Shown: positions 43,751 to 55,560, numbered from the stretch's first letter. The stretch: 64,000 nucleotides of DNA from Tetrapyrgos nigripes (GCA_013368315.1 JAACJM010000235.1:1-64000); one strand, 5' to 3'. Numbers and translations are program-made. The notes: a model not told the origin generated them from the sequence alone.

Positions 43751-44803
43751 ATTCAACTGTATAGGCATGCTGCTCAAGATGAATAAACTTAGGAATGGCA
43801 GGTGTGTAATAATGCTGAATCTGGGATGCAGAATCAACATAGTATTGGGGATAGTAGCGAATTGGACAGTTTGGACAACATAGTGAAGTAGAGTATGCCA
43901 TCTGGGGCCCAGTAAGCGTAAAATATGTTACACAAACTCAGGATGGCCTGACTAGATCCCTGTGACATTTTTTGCAGGGGGAAATGGTAGGGTAGAGCAT
44001 ATAAAAGGCTAGGAATAAATACATCAGCCTCATACTTGTACTGACACTTAAGCAGCACACACCTATTTCTTTCCCTTTCTCAACTTCAAGCTCATACTGC
44101 TCAAAGAACCCCCTCTCTTCTTCATTCAACAATGGCTCATGATCATCCCATACAAAGGTCGTCAGTATGTTCCATAAGGACATGATATCATTGATGGGAC
44201 ATGCAAGGCATTTGGCCATGAACAGGGCAACATGGCTTGGAAGGTGGGTGGGAGGGAGGTGTTGACTGGACATGGAAATCAGCTCAGGCTTCAAGTGATG
44301 TGTCAACTGAATGAAGAAGCAGAGGCACTTGAGTAACAGGTCAGGGAATGTGACTAGAAGGCTGGAGATAGTGCATACAGTGAGATGTTCCATGAGCAAA
44401 GGTAGGAAAGGGAGGGAAGGAATAGTTACCTCAGGCTAACCAGACTCCGTTATATACGTTTGATACTTATTGTTCTCTCAAAAGAGGCTGCCCCCAAAAG
44501 GTTTCTTTGCATTGTTCCTAACTTGGTGAGTTGCAATATTACCAGTTGCGATTCTGGAGTTTCAGTAGTGGATTTCAATTTTGGCAGTTGTGATGGATGC
44601 AGTTGCAATTTTCCAGCCTGAGTTTCAATTGTGATTGCAGTTGCAGTTGCAATTCAAAAAAATGCTTGTCTGGAAGCTCTCCACAGGTTAACATATCCTT
44701 GTCCAATACTCCCAGTAACAATTCACAAGGCCAGGAATTAGAGAGAAAGAGATACTAAAGAGAGAGAGAAAAGAAGACTTTAAAAGTAAGAAAAACCACT
44801 CAC

Positions 44804-45220
44804 TGTCATGAACTGCTACAGTTCTTTGCCCTCCTTCCTCTTCTACTTCATTATTGAACCCATTTTTCAGATCATTCGTCTATTGCATTTCCTTATATTA
44901 CTGACTTCAAACCTTATAGAACCTGTCAAACTCTATAATAACTGTCAATCAATCTTCCATTCCATCGATCCTATCTTTACCCTACATTTCTCCACTTTCT
45001 CCTATGTTTCTCCTATCACTTATTCATTGCTCTTCTATATAAACCACTAGACATTCTAGCTAGTCCTTTAGTTTGTTCACTTCGTCTCTGCTCTGTACTA
45101 GTATGCAGTGTAGAGCATAGTCAGCTTACTCTTGCTCTCTATCTATCTCTCCATTCTCAATCAATCTCATCTTTGTGTGACTTGGGTGGTTTGTCATTAA
45201 GTGTACCAACAACCTTGACA
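44804..45220 (+). mobile_element. Solo LTR of the Ty3/gypsy-1 family
   Basis: It starts TGTCATGAACTGC and ends AACAACCTTGACA, with CTCAC duplicated on both sides (44799-44803 and 45221-45225). The 3' third matches the LTRs of the element at 46.6-56.1 kb (GTTCACTTCGTCTCTGCTC, GCAGTGTAGAGC.TAGTCAGC, GTGTGACTTGGGTGGT). A TATA-like CTATATAAACC is at about 45036. A solo LTR with a perfect duplication is the product of recombination between two LTRs. Confidence 0.88.
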
Positions 45221-45225
45221 CTCAC

Positions 45226-46567
45226 TGGCAGCTCAAACAATACCTTGACACACTCCCATGGCAATCTGCCAAGTTTTTGAGCCTTGGGTGCCTCCTATTA
45301 CTGAGTCTGGACTGTATGGCATATAAAGATGAAGGAATGAATATGAGGAGGATGAGAGGAGAAGAGGATATTAGCTTATAGATAGACTGATGTGGAAAAT
45401 ACAAGGTAAAAAAAGTCGAAGCTGAAAAGAAGGCAGAGCTGTTATGAAAGAAATAAGATATGCCAAACAAGAGACTTCCACCAATGTAAGAAATAGAAAC
45501 TCACTGATAAAGCCCAATCAACCTGATCCAATGCATTTGTAACCTTCCCTGGGATATACTCTGATGCTGTTGATAACTTTCTTTCTGCTTGGTCAGAAGC
45601 AGATTTCATTTGGATATACACTATGAGGGAATGAGTGGAGTCCCTGATGAGGTCATGGTCTTTTTCTGGGGGCTGGAGGGGTATATGCCTGATGGAGGAG
45701 GTGTGTATTACCTGGGCTGGGATCAAGAACTGATATGCTGATATGGCAGGTAAACACCTGGCCATGCACCCCATCATTTTGTGCACTTCTAATTGAAGTA
45801 GTGCAAACTCACTATATACACAATCAAACTTATGAATCATCTAGCTTGTCCACTAGAATGAATCACAAACAGGTATCCTTTAAGACAAAAGCTTTCATTT
45901 AATTTCAAGAGTTTTACCATAAATGCAGTTGGTAACATGCTGATCGAAGCACACTTGGACAATACTATCCTTCATTTGGGTCTATTGACTAGACAAACCA
46001 GCTCATTTACCAGATTTCTAATTTTGTTTTACTGCTCTGACAAGAGATATCTTGTCTGGACTGCAATTGATGATGGATTTGACATGTAATTACAATTCCT
46101 GACTCCTACTAATACTCAACAATTACCTACAAACTGCATACAGACTCAGAGGCTTGACAGACCCTAGTAAACTACTATACAGTTCTTAGCTAATCATGTG
46201 GCTGACTATAAAAGTGCACTTCAATTACCTTATCATACAACAACTGCTTGTAACTGCCTACATACAGATACAGTGCAATGGCAATACAAGTATTGTTCCT
46301 CTGGAAAGCAGCAGTCTACAGTTCATCTTCAGTGGGAGGCGTCATACCCCTTGAGCCACTTAACTTCATTTTCTCAGCACTCAGTCTTTACATACCAAAT
46401 GATCCACTTGTTGTATTGCACAGTACCTTGCAGAGGTGTGTTCATATAGTCACTTGTCATATTGTGTGATACCTTGCAGAGGTGTACTAAGTCTTCTTTG
46501 ATTCTGAGACAGTTATATTTTTCATCTTCATTTAGCACTCAGTTTACACTTCAGAGGTAGCTGCACC
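45226..46567. other. No supported gene
   Basis: A minus-strand frame at 45840-45442 (132 codons) is the longest. It has a run like ASEYIPGKVTNALDQVDWAL but no domain I know. The rest is AT-rich without clear signals. Confidence 0.35.
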
Positions 46568-46593
46568 CACTGGAAGCAAATCCCTGTATATAC
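46568..46593 (+). repeat. Orphan CACTG terminus
   Basis: CACTGGAAGCAAATCCCTGT is nearly the same as the end of the satellite-bearing element at 24640 (CACTGGAGGCAAATCCCTGT). It runs straight into LTR sequence lacking its first 70 bp or so, so a CACTG element and the LTR were joined by deletion here. Confidence 0.6.
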
Positions 46594-46874
46594 TTTTAAA
46601 ACCCCTAAAACATCGACTGTTTTCCATCATCGTCTATAGTTACCATCTCTACAGATCTATGACTCACACTCTTATCTCCTCCGATTCCTATCTCCATGGA
46701 CATTCTCACTGTCAATCACTCCATATGATCCAGTACCTTCATCTATCTATATTTGACTCATTACTCTCTCGCTCTTGATGTTTCCACATGACACCATCTA
46801 TTATTACTTACTATTTCTCATCTGTTCATATTTTACTTATATACCTGTGATCCTTGTAACCTATTCCTCCGCTC
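46590..46874 (+). repeat. 5' LTR of gypsy-1, first part
   Basis: Matches 3' LTR positions from about 55649 (ACTTTTAAAACCCCTAAAAC onward). The first 70 or so bases of the LTR are missing. Differences from the 3' LTR here are mostly CG against TG or CA. Confidence 0.85.
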
Positions 46875-48548
46875 TGTTGATACGCCATACAAATTCGCAG
46901 TTAAATACCCAAAACTAGCGCTAATATATGTCTAAGTCACTCTTAAATGGATAATAAGGACTAGAGTGAGTCCTGAACAGCTAGTCAAAGTACTAGGAAT
47001 TAGGTGTATAAGACATGTTAATGGTCAATACTTGCGGATAAGATTAAGACTTGTTCAAAGTATTATAACAGATACATACTAAGGGATACAGCTATAGTAG
47101 CAGACCCACCTAACTACAAAGTCTACAAAGGCTTAACGAACCTGCTATAGCGACCTAATACCGCTAGTACGACTCAAGGGATAGAGAAGGAGGACAAACG
47201 CCCCTATTCACAGGTACGCATTGGCATTACAAACCCAGATTCATGGCTTAGACTGCTAGATCCGAAAGGACACGTCATCATCGGACAATTCGGATATTCG
47301 GGATTCCAACCTGGATGTATACAAACTAGCGGAGCATATCTACAGATGGTTAACATAGAAAAGTGGCATAATATTTATATCGATAGAAAGCTAGAGACCA
47401 TAGCTTTCAGATGGTATACAAGGGATGGACTAGCGGCAACAGTACGAGAGTATCTAAAGTGTTGTGAAGCCCTAAACGTAATGAGATCCAAATTAGCGGG
47501 GTTACTGATTCGGGCATAAGTATTACTGAAAGCAGTACTTACCGAAGATCACTACAGATTAAGCGTCTTAAAGATGAGTACGGTACTACCCTTGGGTATA
47601 CTATGCTAGTTTTGAAGGCTTAAGCATTACTATTGAAGAGCTGGACTCGGATTAGCGGTGTACGAGTTTAGACTAGCGGTATAGAGGGATAAGTATGTGT
47701 TCAATACTATAAGAATGAGAGGCAAAGACTAGATACAAGGATACCCTAAACCCAACGGACTAGCAGTATTCTGAAGTGTAGTCATAAGTGGAGCTATCTG
47801 AGTCAGGCTACAGCTGCCAGGACCAGAGAGTACCCTATGAGTAATGAGAATGGAGCAAGGGATAGAGAAATCCCTACTACAAAAAGAAATTAGATAATAT
47901 TCCAGTTTCCTGTATACCCTAATTAGAAGGTACCTACCAGATACAGTAGTTATTACGCTCACGGACTAGCAGTTAGAGTAGATTTACTGTTTTCTTTGAT
48001 ATATTTTAGCGGACATTGAAAAGAACTGTAAAACTGTATAGTTGTAGCTACGAGTAGTATAAAAGGGCTAGGTATTACGAGTAGCTACCCAAGCAACGAA
48101 CTGTAGAGTATCAGGATTCTCCCTATTTAGCGGTAGAGACTGTGAAACACGGACAAGAGCTTCTTAACAAACTTATCATACTTGCGTGGAGTCTAAACAT
48201 ACAGTGTTGGTTAAATCAGTGATTGAATATATTTGTTGGTTGTTTTGTGTTTATAACTTGTGTCCTCGAGACTTGGAAACTGTGTCTAAGGCATTGGCAC
48301 CTTCAAAATTGAATTAAACTGGTTGAATTGATATTGTGTGTGTGCCTTCGTGCATTTGTGTGTTTTGTGGCAATAGCCTTTGCGTGTGCATTCGTGCAAA
48401 CCCCTACAAGAATTCCCAAAGATCTCCAAACTGTGGTATAAATTGAAGAGTATTCTACTTACTAGATACACTCTCGCAACAAAACTTATAGGTTTTTCTG
48501 TTGGTGTTCTGTGTTCTAAGAGCACTTACTAGAGAAACAGCCTATTAC
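46875..48548 (+). mobile_element. LTR-like repeat R1, copy 1, inside the gypsy-1 5' LTR
   Basis: About 1.67 kb starting TGTTGATACGCCATAC. A TATAAAAGGGCTAGGTATTA box is near 48057. It is homologous over its whole length to 60576-62142 and, in its last third, to 58215-58607. There is no coding capacity. The size, TG start and promoter-like box suggest a solo LTR of another retrotransposon family, but the 3' end is uncertain and no target duplication was found. Confidence 0.6.
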
Positions 48549-48698
48549 CGTACTACTACTACGCAGTGTAGAGCCTAGTCAGCTTACTACTCTCTCTCTA
48601 TACTTCTCTGTCTCTTTTAAACCAATCTATTCTCTTGTAACTGGCTTTCTCATATTGTGTGACTTGGGTGGTTATTGAGTGTACTAGTAACCTTGACA
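48549..48698 (+). repeat. 5' LTR of gypsy-1, last part
   Basis: CGTACTACTACTACGCAGTG to AGTAACCTTGACA matches the end of the 3' LTR. The primer-binding region would start at 48699 (CTTGAACGAACTCCC). Confidence 0.85.
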
Positions 48699-49001
48699 CT
48701 TGAACGAACTCCCATACACCCGCCTCACAAATCCTTCTGTCGTTTTAAACCTTCCTATCATTCCATCCTTCTCCTACGGTGCTGCAGAAGCCCAGCAACT
48801 CTACCCTGTGTGAGGAGCCTCACAGGTTGGCAGGCGTGAACTGCTCAAGGAGCCATTACACGAGGTCATCCCCTGTCTACACAGTTTCAAGACATAAAAC
48901 CAAACTCACCGATTCAAGTAGGGTGGTCGACCGACTCTGTAATTGAAATCCAAAAATCCTTCATCCTGTCTACCCCATTCTCCCAAATTCGCTTTGAACC
49001 T

Positions 49002-49349
49002 ATGGTAACCCCTTCCGACTATGAACAGGCTCCACTCCCCCTCACTCGTTACCTCATACACACTGAATACTGGGTCTCCCACAGAAGAAACATACGAGCC
49101 AATCCTTGGAGTTTCGACCAACACTTTATCTGTACAAGACGTTGGGTGTGGAAACTTATCTCAGGTGATGTAATCCTCTTGGTATTTTCATACATAACAG
49201 TGAAAGAGGACTTCAATACAGGAGAAACCGTGGTTCAGATTAGAGGAACTCTATTCCTCAGAGAACACGTCGACTACTCTCCATCATCACCTTCCCCTGA
49301 CTACGGGTTATCCTCCTCCTTTATCCTAGGACCCAACTACCTGGCTTAA
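49002..49349 (+). CDS. Small ORF between 5' LTR and gag of gypsy-1
   Basis: An uninterrupted frame of 115 codons (MVTPSDYEQAPLPLTRYLIH to the end FILGPNYLA). It has several Trp, Tyr and His residues and no known domain. It lies ahead of the Pro-rich start of gag. It could be an N-terminal piece of gag separated by a frameshift or a separate small protein. It stays open although the downstream gag-pol is full of stops. Confidence 0.35.
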   Translation: MVTPSDYEQAPLPLTRYLIHTEYWVSHRRNIRANPWSFDQHFICTRRWVWKLISGDVILLVFSYITVKEDFNTGETVVQIRGTLFLREHVDYSPSSPSPDYGLSSSFILGPNYLA

Positions 49350-49519
49350 CCAGTATATGACCAGTTGACGATCCGCATCTGCAGACCCGAACCTTCACTG
49401 TGCCGATCGACCACGCGTATTTCATCCCGACTCATTCTGAGACGCCGCCTACCTCCTGAAAACGGTGACAATCCTTGGATTCCATGCACCACACAACTGT
49501 GCCTGAACAGATATAACAC

Positions 49520-50840
49520 TCAATGACTTACTGCCAAAGAAATCCCGAGTTGGTTACATGTTATAACCCAGCTCCAAGAACTCACAATTCGAAAGGCACA
49601 TCCAAAACCCAATCCTAAAACCGAATCAGGCCAAGGATCCTCTACACCTACCAACCAACCTTCCGAACCCAACCCCGTACCAGAATCACCTTCTAACAAC
49701 CCGTCAGAACCAGACAACCCCACTTCCCCCCCTTCTTCTCCCACCATTCCGTCTGCCGAAGGACCATCTGTAGCCCCTCGTCGCCCTCCTACACCTCCTT
49801 CTCCAGATCCGTCAGACCCAAACGACTTGGTCATGGCTGATACACCTCCTATTGGGTCGAACAGTACTTCTGAACAAGGAAGAAAGCCCGACACCTTCAA
49901 TGGAGAACGTAGTGAGGCAAAACGATGGCTGGCCCTGTTCAACAACTATCTATGTATGAATAAAAGCAAGTACCCTACCAAGGAGAGTCAGGTCTCGTTA
50001 TTCCTAAGGGAGGAGATTTGGCGATGCAGAGATTAACGGAAAGAGATGAAGATGAGGAAGATGAAGAGTTGGCAAGCACACCGGACAAACGTAGATGGAT
50101 AACTTTGAAACAGATATGTGATAGGTTCAAAAGGGATTTCAAAGCTCTTGCCTCAGAGGATGTGGCAAGGACAAAGATCAAGTTTGCTAGAATGAAAGGG
50201 ACAGATATTAGCAGCTACAACAGCACCTTCGACACATATGGAGAAGAGTTCGACTTCGGAGAAACAGCATTGTTGGAATTTTATCAGGATGGGGAAGCAG
50301 TCGGAAGAACATATCCAAAATGGGATAACTTTGAGGAATACAAGGAGAGAGCTGTAGAGCTCCATTTAGAATGGTTGAAGGAGCGGGAAAGGCAAGGATG
50401 CTGGAGAACTACTTCAACATTGAAGAATAGTCCAGGCCCATCCCAGGGATGAACAGTAGCAAGTGTCAATGCGCTTATGAATACAGGACCAGGTGCTAAC
50501 TCGTCTTTTACTGCATTACCCAAGCTGACACCTGATGAAAGAGATCGACTTTGGAAATTAGGGGCATGCTTTGCGTGTAGGCAAACTGCACACATGAGCA
50601 ATGAATGTCCGACATTCCCGAGAACGTCATCTCAAAACGCCTCCTGAACTTTCCCTTCCCACGCTATTCGAACAGCTGAAACCACACCTTCACCACCGGT
50701 AACAGTAGCTCAGGCATCCTCATCTCGAGACATGATCAAGGACATTTCCAACATGGTTAACAGGGTTAAAGGATTAGAAGGGGAAGAAAAGGAACAACCA
50801 ACCGTCTATTTAAAAGACATTATGTCTAAATTGGATTTTT
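49520..50840 (+). pseudogene. gypsy-1 gag (capsid and zinc knuckle), inactivated
   Basis: It starts in a Pro/Ser/Asn-rich stretch (49580-49830), then MADTPPIGSNSTSEQGRKPD, a capsid-like part including TFNGERSEAKRWLALFNNYL and AVELHLEWLKERERQ, and one CCHC zinc knuckle (CFACRQTAHMSNEC, 50567-50608) for nucleic acid binding. There is a frameshift near 50010-50030 and TGA codons follow GPSQG, SQNAS and KLDF. Confidence 0.75.
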
Positions 50841-50886
50841 GAATCACTCCTCTGCTACGTTGTCAGTAGGAGTAGAACAGTACACC

Positions 50887-53800
50887 GGACAGTTAAAGAA
50901 CAATTGATATAGTGTGTTATACCCCTCTGGTGAGCGAGTCTTTCCTTCAGAACTAAGAATGTCGGAGATACCATCAATCACACTCAAAACTGAATTAATC
51001 GGCAAAGTTACTGGCAGGAAAATCGACGCAAACACTCTAATAGATAGCGGTGCAGAAGGCATAATCATCAACAGCCGGTTCGCACAAAGACATCAACTCA
51101 CCCTTCTTCCTATCAAAAAACCATTCCCAGTATGAAACGTTGACAGCTCTGAAAACACCATGGGATGGGTACGAGAATACACTATCCAAAATCTCCGTAT
51201 CTATTCCCGAGACAACAAAGCGTACCACAAAGAGAAGGCCGAGTTCTACGTGACGGACACCTCGGTACCGACTGGTTGGAAGAACATAACCCAGACATAG
51301 ATTGGTCGGACTCACAGATGAGCATGACTAGATGCCCAGAGACATGTATCATAGCGAACCCCCCCATTCTCTGTCTGAAAACTAAAACAAAACCCTTGAA
51401 ATCCACGGTCATCGATCCAAGAACCCATCACAAAGATTACCAAGTCAGATGGTTAGAACCAGTTGGACAATTCAAACCAGTTGCCCAATCAAAAATTGCA
51501 GGACGACGCCGTTGGATTCCTATTCGATCCTTCCATCGAAATTCGGAGGTAACAGCGATCTTTACTGAAGACGATTGCAGGAGAGACACGATCCCAGAAT
51601 GATGGGAACAAGATGTAATGGAGCAACTGTTGGGGGAAGAGGAAAGAATAGCTGAAGAGACGTCAGGGACACCAAACCTGAACATCTGCGCGGGGTTCAC
51701 AAAGGCACAAGAACTTGCAGAGGCAGCCCAGAATGTCCAGGTCGATATACCTCTTAAAGATAAGATTCCTTCGCAATATCATCAGTTCTTACGAGTCTTT
51801 GACAAACAAACCTCAGAACGATTACCAAAATGTGGTGAATGGGATCATGCTATCGAATTAAAACCGGACTTCGAACCGTGCCCTTGCAAAACGTATCCTT
51901 TATCCCCAAATGAACAAAAGGAACTCGATGAATTCATCAAGGAAAACTTAGAGAAAGGGTACATAAGACCATCGAAATCTCCTATGGCAAGTCCTTTCTT
52001 CTTCATAAAAAAGAAAGACGGAAAACTGTGACCAGTACAGGATTATCGCACCTTAAACAAAGGAACCGTCAAAAACGAATATCCCCTACCGCTCATATCA
52101 GAACTCATAGACAAACTAAAAGGGGCACGGATGTTCTCTAAAATCGACCTCAGATGGGGATATAACAACGTACACATCAAAAAGGGAGATGAATGGAAAG
52201 CAGCATTTAAAACAAACTGCGGGCTCTTCGAACCAACAGTGATGTTCTTCGGTCTTATGAACTCTCCAGCTACATTCCAAGCGATGATGAACACCTTATT
52301 CAAGGACCTGATCGACTCTGGAAAAGTCGTGATCTATATGGACAATATTCTCATATTCACAGAGTCACTAGAAGAACACCGATACATGGTAAAACAAGTA
52401 CTTGCACGACTCCAAGACAACGATCTGTACGCTAAACTGGAGAAGTGCACTTTCGAAACCGATTCAGTGGAGTTCCTCGGCCTTATCGTTTCACACAATA
52501 CGCTGGTGATGGATCCAGTCAAGGTCGAGGGCGTAACCAAATGGCCAGTCCCACGCAACGTCAAGGACGTACAATCATTCCTCGGCTTCGGAAACTTTTA
52601 CCGTCGTTTCATATGAGACTTCTCAAAAATCGCACGACCACTGTTCGATCTCACGAAGAAGGATCACCCATGGAAATGGTCCGATGAAGCTGACAAAGCT
52701 TTTCAAACACTCAAAGATATGTTTACGACTTCACCAGTCCTTCTCATGCCTGATCATTCTAAACCATATCGAGTAGAAGTTGCTGCATCAGACTACACTA
52801 CAGGAGGTATCTTACAACAACAGGGACTGGACAATAAGTGGCATCCGGTAGCCTACTTGTCAAAAGCTTTGTCTGAAACCGAACGGAATTACGACATTCA
52901 CGATAAAGAATTGTTAGCAATCATATGTGGACTTGAAGCTTGGCGACACTACCTGGAAGGCGGACCACATACCATTGAAATCCTGACTGATCACGACAAT
53001 CTTAGATACTTCACTACTGCTCAGAAACTCAGCCGACGACAAGCAAGAATGGCCTTGTTCCTGACCAGATTTGACTTTACACTCATTCATAAACCCGGAA
53101 ACCTTAACTGAAGCGACCCACTCTCTCGGAGATCAGATCATAAAGAGGGGGTCGAGAACGACAACAAGGATAGGGTCTTACTTGACCTGAGGTTCTTCAG
53201 GATTCGAGCAACGAGGCCAGGAACAGTGACCGCAATGGGAGATGCAGAGTTGAAAAGGCAGATTAAAGAATGCCTGAAAAGAGATGCCAAAGTCGTAAGT
53301 GCGTTACAAACCATCTTTAACAACGGACCACACGCGCTGGCAAAAAATCTACAGGAATGGAATTACAAAGACAGGATCATCTTGTTCCGAGGAAAGATCT
53401 ATATCCCAAATGACCAACAACTCAGGTGAGACATCGTTAAAATGCATCACGACAGTCTTACCGCAGGACATCCGGGACGATTCAAAACGTACGAACTCAT
53501 CAGTAGAGAATTCTGGTGGCCTGGTATGTCGGTATTCGTTCGTAACTATGTCGAAGGACGCGCTACCTGTCAGTTGACAAAGGCAAATAATCACCTGGCA
53601 CATGTACCACTGATACTGAACGAGATACCAGAACGACCCTTTGGCACAATTACAACCGACTTCATCACAGATCTGCCAGAATGTGACGGCTTTAATGCAA
53701 TTCACGTCACAGTTGATCGTTCAACGAAAACAGTTGTTATCTCTCCATGCAGAAAGGATATCAATAGCGATGGAACAATCGACCTATTATTCAACAGCTT

Positions 53801-54791
53801 ATGGGACAAGATGATATCTGACCGTGGACCTCAATTCGCAAGCCAAGTAATGAAAGGCATATACGCTAAGTTAGGCATCACTTTGGCACTCAGTACAGCT
53901 TATCATCCACAAACAGATGGCAAGACAGAAAGGTTCAATCAAGAACTCAAACAGTACCTTTGAACCTTCTGCAACTATCGCCAAGATGATTGGGTTAAAT
54001 ACCTACCTTACGCTGAATTTTGCCACAACACACAAGTTCATTCAGCAACCGGGAAGTCGTCATTTGAACTGCTCCATGGATATCTACCCCGACTCTTCCC
54101 TTCCATCAACCCAACTTCACACGTACCAAAGGTCAAAGAACGCCTTCAAAACCTAGACGTTCTCCAAGAAGAACTAAAAGCGAGTCTGACGACAGCGGCA
54201 GAATTGATGAAGGAACAAAACAACGACTATACAAACAAAGGGAGGAAGTTTAAAGTTGGGGACAAAGTGTTGCTAGACAGAAAGAATTTGAAGACAATGA
54301 GGCCAAAAGCTAAGTTGGCAAATCATTGTCACGGACCATTCGAAATCACTGACGTTATCAGCGAAGTCAATTACCAACTCAAATTACCGACTACCTGGCG
54401 CATTCATCCAGTGTTCCATGCTTCACTCCTATCGCCATACAAAGAAACCGAAGCTCACGGAGTGAACTACCTGGGAGAGCCAGCCGAGTTACTTCCCGAA
54501 GACAATGAATACGATGTGGAAGCAATTCTAGATTCGAAACCGACGAGAAACCGCCGGGGAGTACAATACCTTGTCAAATGGTTGGACTATGCTGACTCAG
54601 AGAATTCATGGGAACCAGCATCAGGATTGACAAAGGTAAAAGATATGATAGAAACCTTCCACCAACAACACCCAAATGCGTATCGACCAAAAAACCTGAT
54701 ACGTCCAGGAACAACAGTGCGTTCACTGGGAATCGCCATAGAGGATATATGGCAAAGTACTCGTGTGCTTCAGGCGAAAGCACAACTCTGA
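50887..54791 (+). pseudogene. gypsy-1 pol (protease, RT, RNase H, integrase, chromodomain), inactivated
   Basis: Protease: LIDSGAEGIII with the catalytic Asp at about 51043. Reverse transcriptase: FSKIDLRWGYNNV and the active site VIYMDNILIF at about 52329-52358, with Asn in place of the second Asp of YxDD, a variant seen in other fungal elements. RNase H: VEVAASDYTTGGIL to ILTDHDNLRYF. Integrase: HH at 53443-53448, but the expected CxxC reads GRATCQ, so one zinc ligand is Arg; core acids lie in ITTDFITDLP, MISDRGPQFA and DGKTERFNQ, with about six residues missing before MISDRG. Chromodomain: EYDVEAILDS to ENSWEPASGL (54507-54672). TGA codons interrupt after KKKDGKL, RRFI, PGNLN, NDQQLR and ELKQYL. 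Confidence 0.88.
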
Positions 54792-55094
54792 GGAGAAACA
54801 TTGGCACGAATTGCTGGTATCCTATGTCCTCCTTCCCACCCCACTTGGCAACAGAATTCAGAATTCTGTCATCATTCATCAATCGCATTCCCTTGTTAAC
54901 CACGCCTCACCTTACTGACACTAGTGGACGGCGTCTACTGTCAAACTCGTCTCCGAAAAATAACCTAAAACCCCACTCGACACTTATGTCACAGAAGCCG
55001 ACAACAATAAAAGGTCACTCTCCATAACAGAGAAGACAGAACACCATCCACCACTCCTAGTCAAACAACAATCACTTAAACTCTCACTACTGCA

Positions 55095-55511
55095 ATGTCA
55101 ACCACTCCCTCCACTGTCTCCAATGCTCAAAACACAACTCTCACATGGCCAACTAACGGAGGACGATGTACATATGGACAACGTTCGGGACGTCAATGTC
55201 GACTCTCGAAACTACACCAAGGTCCTCACAACGGGTGTAAACGCTGCACGTGGGGAGGAGAGGATGGACAGGGGCAATGTATATTAGGCAGAGGACATAG
55301 AGCTACATGCGTAGCCCATCGAACGTCCCTAGGATGGGGAGATGGTAGCGTATGGGGCGCACACATTACCTTACAATACGACCAGAACAATGGATGGAAT
55401 GGATGGGATGGAGCGGGTTGGGGGACTGCAACCAACACGACGGAATGGGGCGACTTAACAGACTATTGGCCAGAGCAGAAAGAGTTGGACAGACAACTAT
55501 GTGAACAATGA
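55095..55511 (+). CDS. Extra Cys/His/Trp-rich ORF between pol and 3' LTR of gypsy-1
   Basis: An uninterrupted 138-codon frame (MSTTPSTVSNAQNTTLTWPT). The middle has a regular pattern of Cys and His: GGRCTYGQRSGRQC, LHQGPHNGCKRC, GQCILGRGHRATCVAH, which looks like a small metal-binding fold. The C-terminal third is Trp/Gly-rich (GWNGWDGAGWG) and acidic. It sits in the envelope position but has no signal peptide or membrane segment, so it is not env-like. No family recognised. It is intact while the neighbouring pol is riddled with stops, so either it escaped by chance (it is short) or it has been kept. Confidence 0.6.
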   Translation: MSTTPSTVSNAQNTTLTWPTNGGRCTYGQRSGRQCRLSKLHQGPHNGCKRCTWGGEDGQGQCILGRGHRATCVAHRTSLGWGDGSVWGAHITLQYDQNNGWNGWDGAGWGTATNTTEWGDLTDYWPEQKELDRQLCEQ

Positions 55512-55560
55512 ACGAGACACTGGACTAACACCTTGACAAGCTCCGGTGAAAGCTCATCCT

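Larger units (their letters stand above)
42880..44399 (-). pseudogene. KDZ transposase N-terminal part (CxC5-CxC6 cysteine clusters), decayed
   Basis: On the minus strand, from 44399, the sequence reads WNILTTFVWDDHEPLLNEEE, then FYMLYPTISPCKKCHRDLV, and after a TGA, VCVTYFTLTG, YSTSLCCPNCPIRYYPQYYV and KFIHLEQHAYTVEYL. This is the layout of the CxC5 cluster found N-terminal to KDZ (Kyakuja-Dileera-Zisupton) transposases. Further on, VQVWHSFLFNVLFHDSAG, HACDVCEKFIPTDLPGTY and, in another frame, DGISVGHPCCKIHNC match the following CxC6 cluster. The catalytic domain is not found downstream. Stops, frame changes and two small MITEs show the copy is dead. The family assignment rests on remembered motif order and spacing. 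Confidence 0.6.

Noticed and set aside
52329..52358. YMDN instead of YMDD in gypsy-1 RT taken as an inactivating change
   Set aside because: Asn at this position occurs in many fungal Ty3 elements; the real inactivation comes from stops and frameshifts.
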